The position numbers and the translations under genes are program-made. 64,000 nt of DNA, from contig CANGYJ010000006.1 of the NCBI GenBank assembly GCA_947458455.1, positions 124,001 to 188,000 on the forward strand, in the 5' to 3' direction. Positions 9,863 through 17,850 of the stretch are shown here, in pieces (the first letter of the stretch is position 1; each line of letters starts with the position of its first letter). The notes beneath the pieces are model-generated. The model searched no databases. It saw only the letters and a list, made by a program, of their open reading frames with translations, and was not told the origin of the DNA. The stretch comes from Verrucomicrobiaceae bacterium. GTDB taxonomy: Bacteria; Verrucomicrobiota; Verrucomicrobiia; Verrucomicrobiales; Verrucomicrobiaceae.

Positions 9863-10567
9863 ATGAGACTTTTACTCTTCCTTCTCCTCACCTCCATGAG
9901 CCTCGCCGAGCCTGTGATCCCGCCCCGTTTCGCTCAAGCCTTGCCTTCGGAGTGCTCGCAAGTGCTGCTGACTCTCGCCAACGATCCAAAGGCCACCACC
10001 GGCCTCCTTTGGCGCATGGAACGAAAGCCCGAAGGCCCGTGGAAGTCGGCTGGACCCGCCATTCCCGTCTCTCTCGGTCGTCACGGCCTCGCCTGGGGCC
10101 TCGGTGAGCATGACTCCAAATTACCTCGAGGCCTCAACCGCAAAAAAGAGGGCGATGGCTGCTCGCCCCTCGGTGTCTTTGCCTTGCCGCAGGCCTTTGG
10201 CAGCCTGACGAAGCCTCGCGGACTGCGTCTGCCCTACCTCCGCTGTACCTCGCACCATCTCGGCATCGACGATCCAAGCTCCCGCTCCTACAACCAGATC
10301 GTCGATGACCGCCTCGTCGCCTGCGATTGGGTCAATACCGAGACCATGATCCCCTCGAACGGCTGCTATGCCCTCGGTGCCGTCATCGCCCACAATTCCG
10401 CCAACAAGCCCGGCTCAGGCTCCTGCATCTTCCTCCACGTCTGGCAGGCCCCCGGCGTGCCCACCTCCGGCTGCACCGCCATGAGCCTCGACCACGTCCG
10501 CCTCATCCTCCGCTGGCTCGATCCCGCGAAGCAGCCTAGACTCGTTCAGGATGTGGAGGGGCGGTGA
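9863..10567 (+). CDS. L,D-transpeptidase (YkuD/ErfK-like) domain protein
   Basis: 234 residues from ATG 9863, with GAGGTG six bases upstream; a GTG at 9857 is an in-frame alternative. The signal peptide MRLLLFLLLTSMSLA is followed by a periplasmic domain. The C-terminal third holds the YkuD active-site pattern: FLHVW then PTSGCTAMS (His near residue 195, catalytic Cys near 206), as in the branch ending in GCTAL/GCVAL. Such enzymes form 3-3 cross-links or anchor proteins to peptidoglycan. Upstream residues GDGCSPLGVFALP fit the conserved P-G-F region. Probably one unit with the two genes before it. Confidence 0.85.
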   Translation: MRLLLFLLLTSMSLAEPVIPPRFAQALPSECSQVLLTLANDPKATTGLLWRMERKPEGPWKSAGPAIPVSLGRHGLAWGLGEHDSKLPRGLNRKKEGDGCSPLGVFALPQAFGSLTKPRGLRLPYLRCTSHHLGIDDPSSRSYNQIVDDRLVACDWVNTETMIPSNGCYALGAVIAHNSANKPGSGSCIFLHVWQAPGVPTSGCTAMSLDHVRLILRWLDPAKQPRLVQDVEGR

Positions 10568-10594
10568 GGACGTTGGACTAGAAACGGTAAGGTA

Positions 10595-10670
10595 GGAAGT
10601 CTCGCGAGTTCGGGCCTTAGCCCGTCAGAATCTTCCAAGGCGTGGCCTGAAGGCCGAACGACGAACTTCC
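10595..10670. repeat. Palindromic element: outer stem with two hairpins
   Basis: GGAAGT at 10595-10600 pairs with ACTTCC at 10665-10670. Between them lie two hairpins, CGGGCCTTAGCCCG (about 10610-10624) and GGCCTGAAGGCC (about 10644-10655). It sits in the 144-bp gap between the L,D-transpeptidase and ridA genes. The same outer-stem-plus-two-hairpins shape is seen at 23269, 23743 and 60819. Confidence 0.6.
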
Positions 10671-10711
10671 CATCGTTGACATCTCACCCTCGCGGCGGCT
10701 AATCGGGCAGT

Positions 10712-11095
10712 ATGGAACTCATCAACAACGCTCCGAATGTCCCCGCCGCCGTCGGCCCTTATTCCCAGGCCGTGAAGCAAGGCGAGCTGCTCTTTTGCTC
10801 GGGCCAGATCCCAATCAATCCGGCCTCCGGCAAGATCGAGGCGACCGATGTGGAAGGTCAGGCCAGGCAGGTTTTGGCGAACATCGCCTCGCTGCTGGCC
10901 TCGCAAGGTCTCGCGATGACCGACATCATCAAGGCGACGGTGTTTTTGCAGCAGATGGCCGATTTTCCGAAGGTGAATCCGCTCTATGAAGCGGCCTTTG
11001 GCGGTCACAAACCGGCCCGCTCGACTGTGGCGGTGGCTGGACTGCCCCTCGGGGCCCTGATTGAGATCGAGGTCATCGCCGCGTTGAAGGCCTGA
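10712..11095 (+). CDS. ridA: RidA family enamine/imine deaminase
   Basis: 127 residues, the usual length. RidA hydrolyses reactive 2-aminoacrylate-type enamines released by PLP enzymes. The sequence runs colinear with the family: NAPNVPAAVGPYSQAV at the start, FCSGQIPINP, the substrate-binding Arg in KPARSTVAVAGLP (near residue 103) and the final glutamate-containing IEIEVIA. Expected to be a cytoplasmic trimer. It stands alone on the plus strand, preceded by a palindromic repeat and followed 65 bp later by the glutaredoxin-like gene. Confidence 0.95.
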   Translation: MELINNAPNVPAAVGPYSQAVKQGELLFCSGQIPINPASGKIEATDVEGQARQVLANIASLLASQGLAMTDIIKATVFLQQMADFPKVNPLYEAAFGGHKPARSTVAVAGLPLGALIEIEVIAALKA

Positions 11096-11160
11096 TCGCT
11101 GGCCGGCCATTGCAAATGCCAGGCGGGCCGCTACTCTCGCCCTCCCACCCCCAACACACC

Positions 11161-11523
11161 ATGCAAGCCCCCCAAATCACCGCCTACCTGAAAACCTACT
11201 GCGGCTGGAGCGAAGGCGTCCGCGCCATCTTCCGCAAGTACAACCTCGCCTTCGAAGAAAAGGACATCATCAAGAACCCGGCCTTCCGCTGGGAGATGGA
11301 GCAGAAGAGCGGTCAGCCTCTTTCCCCCTGCGTGGAGATCAATGGCACCATGTTGCCGGACATCAGCGGCGAGGAGGTCGAGTCCTGGATGACCCAAAAC
11401 GGCCTCCTCACGCCGAGTGACGCGCCCGCCGATGCGCCGACCAATTCCGCCTGCTCCGATGCCCAGCACGCCGCCATGGCCGCTGGGATCCTGCCCGGGG
11501 CGACGGTGAAGTTTGTCGGCTAA
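11161..11523 (+). CDS. Glutaredoxin-like protein, monothiol-type active site
   Basis: 120 residues. The ATG at 11161 follows an AACACACC leader and gives the best match; an upstream start adds a poor-quality extension. A thioredoxin-fold domain occupies about 1-80: beta strand, then active site YCGWSEGVR (C-G-W-S, resembling the CGFS of monothiol glutaredoxins), the region YNLAFEEKDI, the cis-proline in LSPCVEING and GEEVESWM. The C-terminal 35 residues with SACSDAQHAAMAAG are an extra tail of unknown role. A redox or Fe-S-transfer role is possible. It lies 14 bp from a DUF2959 lipoprotein and upstream of lipA, an Fe-S enzyme. Confidence 0.8.
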   Translation: MQAPQITAYLKTYCGWSEGVRAIFRKYNLAFEEKDIIKNPAFRWEMEQKSGQPLSPCVEINGTMLPDISGEEVESWMTQNGLLTPSDAPADAPTNSACSDAQHAAMAAGILPGATVKFVG

Positions 11524-11536
11524 GCAATCTCCGAGC

Positions 11537-12166
11537 ATGAAACGCCTTCTCCTCGTCCCCGCCCTCGTCCTTGCCTCGTGCAACTCCGTGTACTACGCCG
11601 CCTGGGAAAAACTGGGCTGGGAGAAGCGTGACCTGCTGGTCAGCGCGGTGAAATCGGCCCGCGGCGAGCAAAAGGAGGCCGGGGAGGAATTTCAGGATGC
11701 GCTCACGCAGCTTAAGAAGCTCTCCGGTTACCACGGCGGCAACCTCGAAAGCGCCTACAACAAGTTCAAAGCCGAATATGATGACTGCGAAGCGCAAGCC
11801 ACCAAGGTGCGCAGTGAGATCCGCGAGGTCGATCAGGTGGCACGTGACCTTTTCCGCGAGTGGGAACGCGAGATCCGCCAGTACGAAAATGCCTCCCTCG
11901 CGGCAGATAGCCGGGCGAGGCTGGCGGACACCCGCTCTCGCTTCCAGCAGCTCTCTACCACCCTGCATGCCGCCGAGGCCAGCATGGAGCCCGTGCTCCG
12001 CCAGTTCCGCGATCAGGTGCTCTATTTGAAACATAACCTCAACGCCGCCGCCATCGGCTCCCTCCGTGGCAAGGCCGATACCATCCAGTCTAACATCCAG
12101 CGCCTGCTGGAGCAGATGAACCGCTCCATCGCCGAGGCGGACCGGTTCATCCAAACGATGAAATAA
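11537..12166 (+). CDS. DUF2959 family lipoprotein
   Basis: 209 residues from ATG 11537, which opens a lipoprotein signal (MKRLLLVPALVLASC). The rest is almost wholly alpha-helical and charged, with YYAAWEKLGWEKRDLLV, VKSARGEQKEAGEEFQDAL and AAIGSLRGKADTIQSNI, which match DUF2959. Heptad-like spacing suggests long coiled coils. Function unknown in the family. It is on the same strand as the glutaredoxin-like gene and lipA, with gaps of 13 and 7 bp, so the three are probably one operon. Confidence 0.85.
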   Translation: MKRLLLVPALVLASCNSVYYAAWEKLGWEKRDLLVSAVKSARGEQKEAGEEFQDALTQLKKLSGYHGGNLESAYNKFKAEYDDCEAQATKVRSEIREVDQVARDLFREWEREIRQYENASLAADSRARLADTRSRFQQLSTTLHAAEASMEPVLRQFRDQVLYLKHNLNAAAIGSLRGKADTIQSNIQRLLEQMNRSIAEADRFIQTMK

Positions 12167-12173
12167 TCCCCTA

Positions 12174-13079
12174 ATGACCCCGAAAATCGACCCCACCCTT
12201 CACCGCGATAAAAAGCCGGACTGGATCCGCGTAACTTTGCCGCGTGACCCGAAATTCTGGAGCACGAAGGGTCTCATCACCGATCTGAAGCTGCACACCG
12301 TCTGCGAAGAGGCCCAGTGTCCGAACCGCTGGGAATGCTGGAGCCAGGGCACGGCCACCTTCATGATCGCCGGAGACCGCTGCACACGTGCCTGCGGCTT
12401 CTGCGCGGTGAAAACGGCCAAGCCCTTCGCTTTGGAGGCCGATGAGCCGCAGCGAGTGGCCGAGGCCACGAAACGCATGGGATTGAACCACATCGTCATC
12501 ACCGCCGTAGCCCGTGATGACATGAAAGACGGCGGCGCGGAGCACTTTGCCCGCACCATCGAGGCCGTCCGCGAGGCCGTGCCCACCATCACCATCGAGA
12601 TCCTCGTGCCAGACTTCAACGGCAAAGACGATGCCCTCGAAGTGGTCATGAAGGCCCGCCCGCACATCTTCAATCACAACCTGGAGACCGTGGAGCGCCT
12701 CACCCCGCTCGTTCGCAGCCGGGCGCAGTATGCCCGCAGCCTTCACGTCCTGAAGCGTGCCAAGGCCATGGCCCGTGAGATGGGCACCCAATGCTCCACC
12801 AAGAGCGGCCTCATGCTCGGCCTCGGGGAGACGGAGCTAGAGCTCTTCCAGGCCATGGACGACCTTTTGGAGCATGACGTGACCGTTTTGACCCTCGGCC
12901 AATACCTGCGCCCCTCTGTCCAGCACTTGCCGGTGATCGATTACATCCACCCGGATACCTTTGAAAACTACAAGCAGATCGCTCTGAAGAAGGGTTTCCG
13001 CCATGTGGCCAGCGCCCCGCTGGTGCGCAGCTCGTATCACGCCTCCGATTTTCGACCGGAGCTCGATCTCGGGGCCTGA
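12174..13079 (+). CDS. lipA: Lipoyl synthase
   Basis: 301 residues. This radical SAM enzyme inserts two sulfurs into protein-bound octanoyl groups, giving the lipoyl cofactor of 2-oxoacid dehydrogenases. Both Fe-S clusters can be seen: the auxiliary cluster cysteines in CEEAQCPNRWECW (near residues 44-55) and the radical SAM motif CTRACGFCAV (near 71-78). HIVITAVARDD and YLRPSVQHLPV follow the family, as does the C-terminal RSSYHA that supplies the serine ligand. It begins 7 bp after the DUF2959 gene. No lipB or lipoyl carrier gene is nearby. Confidence 0.97.
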   Translation: MTPKIDPTLHRDKKPDWIRVTLPRDPKFWSTKGLITDLKLHTVCEEAQCPNRWECWSQGTATFMIAGDRCTRACGFCAVKTAKPFALEADEPQRVAEATKRMGLNHIVITAVARDDMKDGGAEHFARTIEAVREAVPTITIEILVPDFNGKDDALEVVMKARPHIFNHNLETVERLTPLVRSRAQYARSLHVLKRAKAMAREMGTQCSTKSGLMLGLGETELELFQAMDDLLEHDVTVLTLGQYLRPSVQHLPVIDYIHPDTFENYKQIALKKGFRHVASAPLVRSSYHASDFRPELDLGA

Positions 13080-13158
13080 CCTCCATCTTCCAGAGCCATT
13101 TCCCCATCCACTCGGGAGGGCATACCCATCCCAGAACTGTAATTGGGGGTTTTTCTGC

Positions 13159-13186
13159 TTGCCGACTTGAGGCAAGCCTCTATCAT
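13159..13186 (+). promoter_or_regulatory. Candidate sigma-70 promoter for nusA
   Basis: TTGCCG at 13159-13164 and TATCAT at 13181-13186 are 16 bp apart. Transcription would start near 13193, giving an ~80-nt leader before nusA. A GCTTGCC/GGCAAGC inverted repeat overlaps the -35 side. Prediction from sequence only. Confidence 0.4.
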
Positions 13187-13220
13187 CAAAGCTTCATTCC
13201 CGGGAGAAAAATCGTTTTTG

Positions 13221-13250
13221 TGAGAGTGGGGCCTTCCCCGCTCTCTTTTT
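13221..13250 (+). terminator. Intrinsic terminator in the nusA leader (lipA terminator or attenuator)
   Basis: GAGAGTGGGG pairs with CCCCGCTCTC around a CCTT loop (one U-G pair), followed by TTTTTG. It ends 25 bp before the nusA ATG. It could stop lipA transcripts, or attenuate nusA if transcription starts at the promoter candidate near 13160. Confidence 0.7.
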
Positions 13251-13274
13251 GTCTCGGGATGTGAGATTTTTTTT

Positions 13275-14537
13275 ATGATCAGCGAACTCAAGACCCTGTT
13301 TGATTACTACGAGAAAGAGAAAGGCATCGACCGTGAGAAGATGGTCGAGGCCCTTTCACAGGCCCTGCTGGCCGCCTCGAAGAAAAGCATCGGCCCGGCT
13401 CGTGAGCTGCGCATCGACATTGATCCTGACAAAGGCACCATCAAAGCCTTCGCCAAGCTGCTCGCCGTCGAAACCGTCTCCAATCCCTGGGAGGAACTCC
13501 CCCTCGCCAAGGCCCGCAAGATCAAAAAAGGTGCCGAACTCGGCGATGAAATCGAGCTCGAAGTCACGCCCAACAACATGGGCCGTATCGCCGCCCAGAC
13601 CGCGAAGCAGACGATGCTCCAGCGCCTCCGCATGGCGGAGAAGGAAAACCTTTATGAAGAGTTCAAAGACCGCACTGGTGACGTCGTCAGCGGCGTGGTG
13701 CGCCGCTTTGAGAAATCGGATGTCGTCATCGACCTCGGCAAGTTCGAAGGCATCATGCCTGGCAAGGAACGCGTCGCCACGGAAGACTACAACGTCAGTG
13801 ATCGCATGCGCTTTTATGTGAAGGCTGTCGAAAAAGACACCGGTCGCGGCCCAGAAATCATCCTCTCCCGTGCGCATCCGAATTTCGTGCGCCGCCTATT
13901 TGAATTCGAAGTCAGCGAGATCGGTGACCGCACCGTCGAGATCGCCAGCATCTCCCGCGAGGCCGGTTACCGCACGAAAGTGGCCGTCCATAGCGCCGAT
14001 GAGAAAGTAGACCCCGTGGGTGCCTGCGTGGGCCTGCGTGGTGCCCGCGTGAAAAACATCGTTCGCGAGCTCAACAACGAGAAAGTGGACATCATTCGCT
14101 GGAAGAGCGATCCCGCCGAGTTCGTCCGCGAGGCGTTGAAGCCCATCAAAGTCATCAGCATCACCGTCGATAAGGACAAGAAGCAGGCCCACCTCACCGT
14201 CAGCGAAGAAGAGCTCTCCAAGGCCATCGGTCGCCGCGGTCAGAATGCCCGCCTCACCTCCCGCCTCGTGGGTATGGACCTTATCATCGAGAAGGACGAG
14301 CACGCCGAGCAGGTCTTTGAAGGCCAGATGGGCAGCGCCGTCCAGCACCTCGTCGAAGCTCTCGGAATCACGGCGGATACCGCCCGCCTGCTCGCTCAAA
14401 ACGGCATGGCTGATCTCGCCATGTTTGCCTACGCCGATGTCGAAGACGTCACCGAAATGCTCGGTGGTGACCGCGCCCTCGCCGAGCAAATCCTCGCCAA
14501 GGCTCAAACGAATGCTCCCGCCCCTTCTGGGGAGTAA
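13275..14537 (+). CDS. nusA: Transcription termination/antitermination factor NusA
   Basis: 420 residues. NusA binds RNA polymerase and RNA and modulates pausing, termination and antitermination. An N-terminal RNA-polymerase-binding domain (1-120) is followed by an S1 domain (about 130-195; DVVSGVVRRFEKSDVVID) and two KH domains, with the hallmark VGACVGLRGARVKNI (about 245-260) and AIGRRGQNARLTSRL (about 317). The C-terminal end (350-420) is a helix-hairpin-helix-like region containing DTARLLAQNGM. The start has no Shine-Dalgarno and follows a T-run. rimP, commonly upstream of nusA, is not here. infB follows after 96 bp. Confidence 0.97.
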   Translation: MISELKTLFDYYEKEKGIDREKMVEALSQALLAASKKSIGPARELRIDIDPDKGTIKAFAKLLAVETVSNPWEELPLAKARKIKKGAELGDEIELEVTPNNMGRIAAQTAKQTMLQRLRMAEKENLYEEFKDRTGDVVSGVVRRFEKSDVVIDLGKFEGIMPGKERVATEDYNVSDRMRFYVKAVEKDTGRGPEIILSRAHPNFVRRLFEFEVSEIGDRTVEIASISREAGYRTKVAVHSADEKVDPVGACVGLRGARVKNIVRELNNEKVDIIRWKSDPAEFVREALKPIKVISITVDKDKKQAHLTVSEEELSKAIGRRGQNARLTSRLVGMDLIIEKDEHAEQVFEGQMGSAVQHLVEALGITADTARLLAQNGMADLAMFAYADVEDVTEMLGGDRALAEQILAKAQTNAPAPSGE

Positions 14538-14633
14538 ACCCGTTTGCCGCCATGAGCTCCTCCCACTCCAGTTTTCTCCACCCTCAGCAAGTTTCCCAAC
14601 TAGCCCCCTTCTCGTTTTTACCACTACCCACGC

Positions 14634-16904
14634 ATGCCCGGCAAATCCTCCTCCTCGAAACCCGACAAGCCCTCCGCCACCGAGACAGGTGAGGAGATGC
14701 TGCCAGCCGAAAGCGCAAAGCCGAAAAAACCCGCCGGCAAGAAGGTGCTTTCGCTGATCGAGGAAGTCGAAGAGGATAAAGCCAAGACCCGGGCACCCCG
14801 CAAGGAATCCACCAGCGTGCTCCCCCGCATCGGAGCCAAGCCTGTAGCCCCCAAAAAGGCCGTCGAGCCTGAGCCAGTTCCCGCCGAGCCAGCCAAACCC
14901 ACGCTCGATGATCAGAAGAGAGACGCCCTGAACCTCTTCGACGAAAAACCAAAGCGGCGTGAGCGCCCCGCCGTCACCGAGGCCACTGTCTCCGCCCTCC
15001 CGCCCATCTCTCTGCTGCTTGATGAGACGCCCCGGCCAAAGCCCGTCATCGTACCGGCCGCCCCCGCACCCGTTACCGAGACGACTCTGCCGGAGTTCGA
15101 ACTCGGAGAAAATGGCGAAAAGATCATCCTCCTGAAGCCGCCCATCATTGTGAAGGATCTGGCGGAAAAGATGGGCCTCAAGCCCTTCAAGATCATCTCC
15201 GATCTGATCGCCTTCAAAGTCTTCGCCAGTGCCGACAAGGCCATCGACATCGAAGTGGCCGAAAAAATCTGCGAGAAGCACGGCTTCCGCCTTGAGCGTG
15301 AAAAACGCGAAAAAGGCGGCGGTGTTCATAAGATCGAGGAAGTCATCGTCGAGCCGGAAAAACTGCCGGAACCCACCGCCGAGGAAAAAGACACCCGAGC
15401 GCTTCGCGCCCCCATCATCACCTTCATGGGCCACGTCGATCACGGCAAAACATCCCTCCTCGATGCCCTGCGCAAGACCCAGGTGGCCCACGGCGAAGCT
15501 GGCGGCATCACCCAGCATATCGGTGCCTACTGCGTCTTCCACGATGGCAAGCCCATCACCTTCATCGATACCCCCGGCCACGCCGCCTTCTCCGCCATGC
15601 GGGCACGCGGTGCCAATGTGACGGACATCGTCGTCCTCATCATCGCTGCGGATGACGGCATCATGCCGCAGACGAAGGAAGCCCTCTCCCACGCCAAAGC
15701 CGCCGGCGTACAGCTCATGGTCGCCATCAACAAATGTGACCTCCCCACCGCCGATGTCATGCGGGTCAAAGGCCAGCTCCAAGAGATCGGCCTCGCCCCC
15801 GTCGATTGGGGTGGTGAGATCGAGTGCATGGAAGTCTCCGCACGTTCCGGCCTCGGCCTCGATAACCTCCTCGAAACCATGGCCCTTCAGGCCGAGGTAC
15901 TCGAATTGAAGGCTGATCCCAAGGCTCCCGCCCGCGCCACCGTCATCGAATCCTCCATGGTCGCAGGCAAAGGCCCCGTCGCCACCGTCATCGTCGGCCA
16001 GGGCACACTCCAGGTCGGTCAGCCCTTCATCTGCGGCCCGTATTGGGGTAAGGTGAAGGCTCTCGTCAACGACCGCGGCCAAAACATCAAGGCAGTCCTC
16101 CCCGGCATGCCCTGCGAAGTCATCGGCTTCTCCGATATGCCCAACGTCGGCGACGAAGTCGTCTTCATGGACAGTGAGCGTTCCGTTAAAAAGCTCAGCG
16201 AAGAGCGTCTCGAAGAGATGCGCCAAAAGAAGCTCGCCACCCCGCGCCGCACCACCTTGGAGCACCTCTTCGCCTCCATCGAAGAAGGCAACAAGAAAGC
16301 CCTCAAGGTCGTCCTCAAGGCCGATGTGCAGGGTTCCGTCGAGGCCATCTCCAAATGCCTCAAGGACATCAAGAGCAACAAGATCAACCTCGAAATCCTC
16401 CACGCCGAGGCTGGCTCCATCACCGAGAGCGATGTGCTCCTCTGCTCCGCCTCCGATGCCCTCATCCTCGGCTTCAACGTCAAGGTCGAGAACAAAGCCC
16501 TCGCCGCCTCCAAGCGTGAAGGCGTCCAGATCAAGCTCTACTCCATCATCTATGAGCTCATCGATCAGGTCAAAGAAGCCCTCGAAGGCCTCCTCGATCC
16601 GATCACCCGCGAAAAAGTCCTCGGCCATGCTCGCGTGAAGCAGGTCTTCAAGGTCCAGAAAGGCTACGTCGGCGGTTCCGTCGTCACCGATGGCCTCATG
16701 CACCGCAAGCAGCGTGCCCGCGTCCTCCGTGGCGGCCAAGCCGTTTACGATGGCGGCTTCGAAACCCTCCGCCGCTTCCAGGACGAGGTCCCCGAAGTCC
16801 GCAACGGCCTCGAATGTGGTATCAAGCTCAACGGCTTCTCCGATTACGAAGAAGGCGACGTCATCGAGTGCTACGAACTCGAAAAAATCCCGCAAACCCT
16901 CTGA
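14634..16904 (+). CDS. infB: Translation initiation factor IF-2
   Basis: 756 residues. IF-2 is the GTPase that brings fMet-tRNA to the 30S subunit and promotes subunit joining. Residues 1-150 are a Lys/Pro/Ala/Glu-rich disordered extension. An IF2 N-terminal domain (about 165-215, [19 protein letters not shown]) follows. The G domain starts with GHVDHGKTS near residue 266, then DTPGHAAF and NKCD. Domains II-IV occupy the rest, including [11 protein letters not shown] and the C-terminal fMet-tRNA-binding barrel ending in [11 protein letters not shown]. It lies between nusA and rbfA, the usual order. Confidence 0.97.
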   Translation: MPGKSSSSKPDKPSATETGEEMLPAESAKPKKPAGKKVLSLIEEVEEDKAKTRAPRKESTSVLPRIGAKPVAPKKAVEPEPVPAEPAKPTLDDQKRDALNLFDEKPKRRERPAVTEATVSALPPISLLLDETPRPKPVIVPAAPAPVTETTLPEFELGENGEKIILLKPPIIVKDLAEKMGLKPFKIISDLIAFKVFASADKAIDIEVAEKICEKHGFRLEREKREKGGGVHKIEEVIVEPEKLPEPTAEEKDTRALRAPIITFMGHVDHGKTSLLDALRKTQVAHGEAGGITQHIGAYCVFHDGKPITFIDTPGHAAFSAMRARGANVTDIVVLIIAADDGIMPQTKEALSHAKAAGVQLMVAINKCDLPTADVMRVKGQLQEIGLAPVDWGGEIECMEVSARSGLGLDNLLETMALQAEVLELKADPKAPARATVIESSMVAGKGPVATVIVGQGTLQVGQPFICGPYWGKVKALVNDRGQNIKAVLPGMPCEVIGFSDMPNVGDEVVFMDSERSVKKLSEERLEEMRQKKLATPRRTTLEHLFASIEEGNKKALKVVLKADVQGSVEAISKCLKDIKSNKINLEILHAEAGSITESDVLLCSASDALILGFNVKVENKALAASKREGVQIKLYSIIYELIDQVKEALEGLLDPITREKVLGHARVKQVFKVQKGYVGGSVVTDGLMHRKQRARVLRGGQAVYDGGFETLRRFQDEVPEVRNGLECGIKLNGFSDYEEGDVIECYELEKIPQTL

Positions 16905-16981
16905 GTGCAGGGCGAAGAGCCTAGAGTCTAGAGTCCCTGAGCATCTGAACCCTTCGCCTTATTCCATTCGCCCTTAGCGCC

Positions 16982-17353
16982 ATGTCCCTTCGTCTCGACA
17001 AAGTCTGTGAACTCATGCGCCGCGAGCTATCCCTCGTCGTCGAGAAGGATTATCGTCCTGAAAACGGCCTGCTCACCGTGCATGAAGTCGTCGTCAACGC
17101 CGATTTGAAGCACGCCACCGTTCACGTCGGTGTCATTGGCAAGCCGCACCAACAGGAAGCCATCGTTGAACGCCTCAACAAAGCACGCGGTGCCATCCAG
17201 CGGGATCTCTACAAACGCGTCAAGCTGCGGAACAGCCCGCATCTCCACTTCCGCCTCGATCACACCACCGAGCGGGCCGTGCCGCTCGTGCAGCTCATCG
17301 ATAATCTGCCACCTCCGGCACCAGAACCGGAGCCATCTGCGACCGAATCCTGA
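16982..17353 (+). CDS. rbfA: 30S ribosome-binding factor RbfA
   Basis: 123 residues, the usual size. RbfA is a KH-fold assembly factor needed for 16S rRNA 5' maturation and cold growth. Family features: RLDKVCELMRRELSLVV at the N-terminus, VTVHEVVV-like strand TVHEVVVNADLKHATVHVGV, and the C-terminal LRNSPHLHFRLDHTTER motif (F/Y-x-x-D/H). A short Pro/Glu tail ends the protein. It follows infB after 77 bp containing GAGTCTAGAGTC-type repeat text and ends in a bidirectional stem-loop. Confidence 0.95.
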   Translation: MSLRLDKVCELMRRELSLVVEKDYRPENGLLTVHEVVVNADLKHATVHVGVIGKPHQQEAIVERLNKARGAIQRDLYKRVKLRNSPHLHFRLDHTTERAVPLVQLIDNLPPPAPEPEPSATES

Positions 17354-17359
17354 TCCGCC

Positions 17360-17389
17360 GAAGACGGGCAGGATTCCCCTGCCCTCTTC
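17360..17389. terminator. Stem-loop between convergent rbfA and FKBP gene
   Basis: GAAGA plus GGGCAGG pair with CCTGCCC plus TCTTC around ATTCC. Convergent location suggests a shared terminator, although no T-run follows on either strand. Confidence 0.5.
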
Positions 17390-17407
17390 AGCGAACCATC
17401 AAAGAGC

Positions 17408-17803
17408 TCACTTCACCTTGAAGAGCTCCACGTCGAAAATCAGCGCCTCGTTCGGACCGATGTCACGACCGGCACCACGGGAGCCGTAGGCGAGCTTGGC
17501 TGGGATGTAGAAGCGGAACTTCGAGCCTTCCTTCATGAGCTGCACGCCTTCCGTCCAGCCAGCGATGACGCGATTCAGGGGGAATTCGATGGTTTCTTTG
17601 CGGCGGTAGCTGCTGTCAAAGACGGTGCCGTCGATCAGCGTGCCTTCGTAATGCACTTCCACGGTGTCCGTGGCCTTCGGGCTCTTGCCAGTGCCTTCGG
17701 TGATCACTTTGTATTGGAGACCGCTGGCGGTCACGGTCACGCCTTCTTTCTTGGCGTTGTCTTCGAGGAACTTTTCACCTTTGGCGAGTGCGATGTCGGA
17801 CAT
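17408..17803 (-). CDS. FKBP-type peptidyl-prolyl cis-trans isomerase
   Basis: 131 residues from ATG 17803 (MSDIALAKGEKFL); a longer in-frame start at 17866 would overlap the recF stop and adds no conserved text. FKBPs catalyse proline isomerisation and act as folding helpers. The FKBP domain (about 25-131) shows VHYEGTLIDGTVFDSS, FPLNRVIAGWTEGVQLM and IPAKLAYGSRGAG followed by IGPNEALIFDVEL, all diagnostic. A short helical N-terminus (KGEKFLEDNAKKEGV) as in FkpA/Mip-like proteins is present, but no signal peptide, so it is likely cytoplasmic. It follows recF on the same strand by 47 bp. Confidence 0.95.
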   Translation of the reverse strand: MSDIALAKGEKFLEDNAKKEGVTVTASGLQYKVITEGTGKSPKATDTVEVHYEGTLIDGTVFDSSYRRKETIEFPLNRVIAGWTEGVQLMKEGSKFRFYIPAKLAYGSRGAGRDIGPNEALIFDVELFKVK

Positions 17804-17850
17804 GATGGGATGAGGGTGGGGTTGGTTAAGAGGCGCGGAGACTAGCGGCT

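Noticed and set aside
13896-16895. A 999-codon minus-strand open frame opposite nusA and infB
   Set aside because: It is an antisense shadow of high-GC, codon-biased genes with clear homology on the plus strand; its own translation has no recognisable domain.
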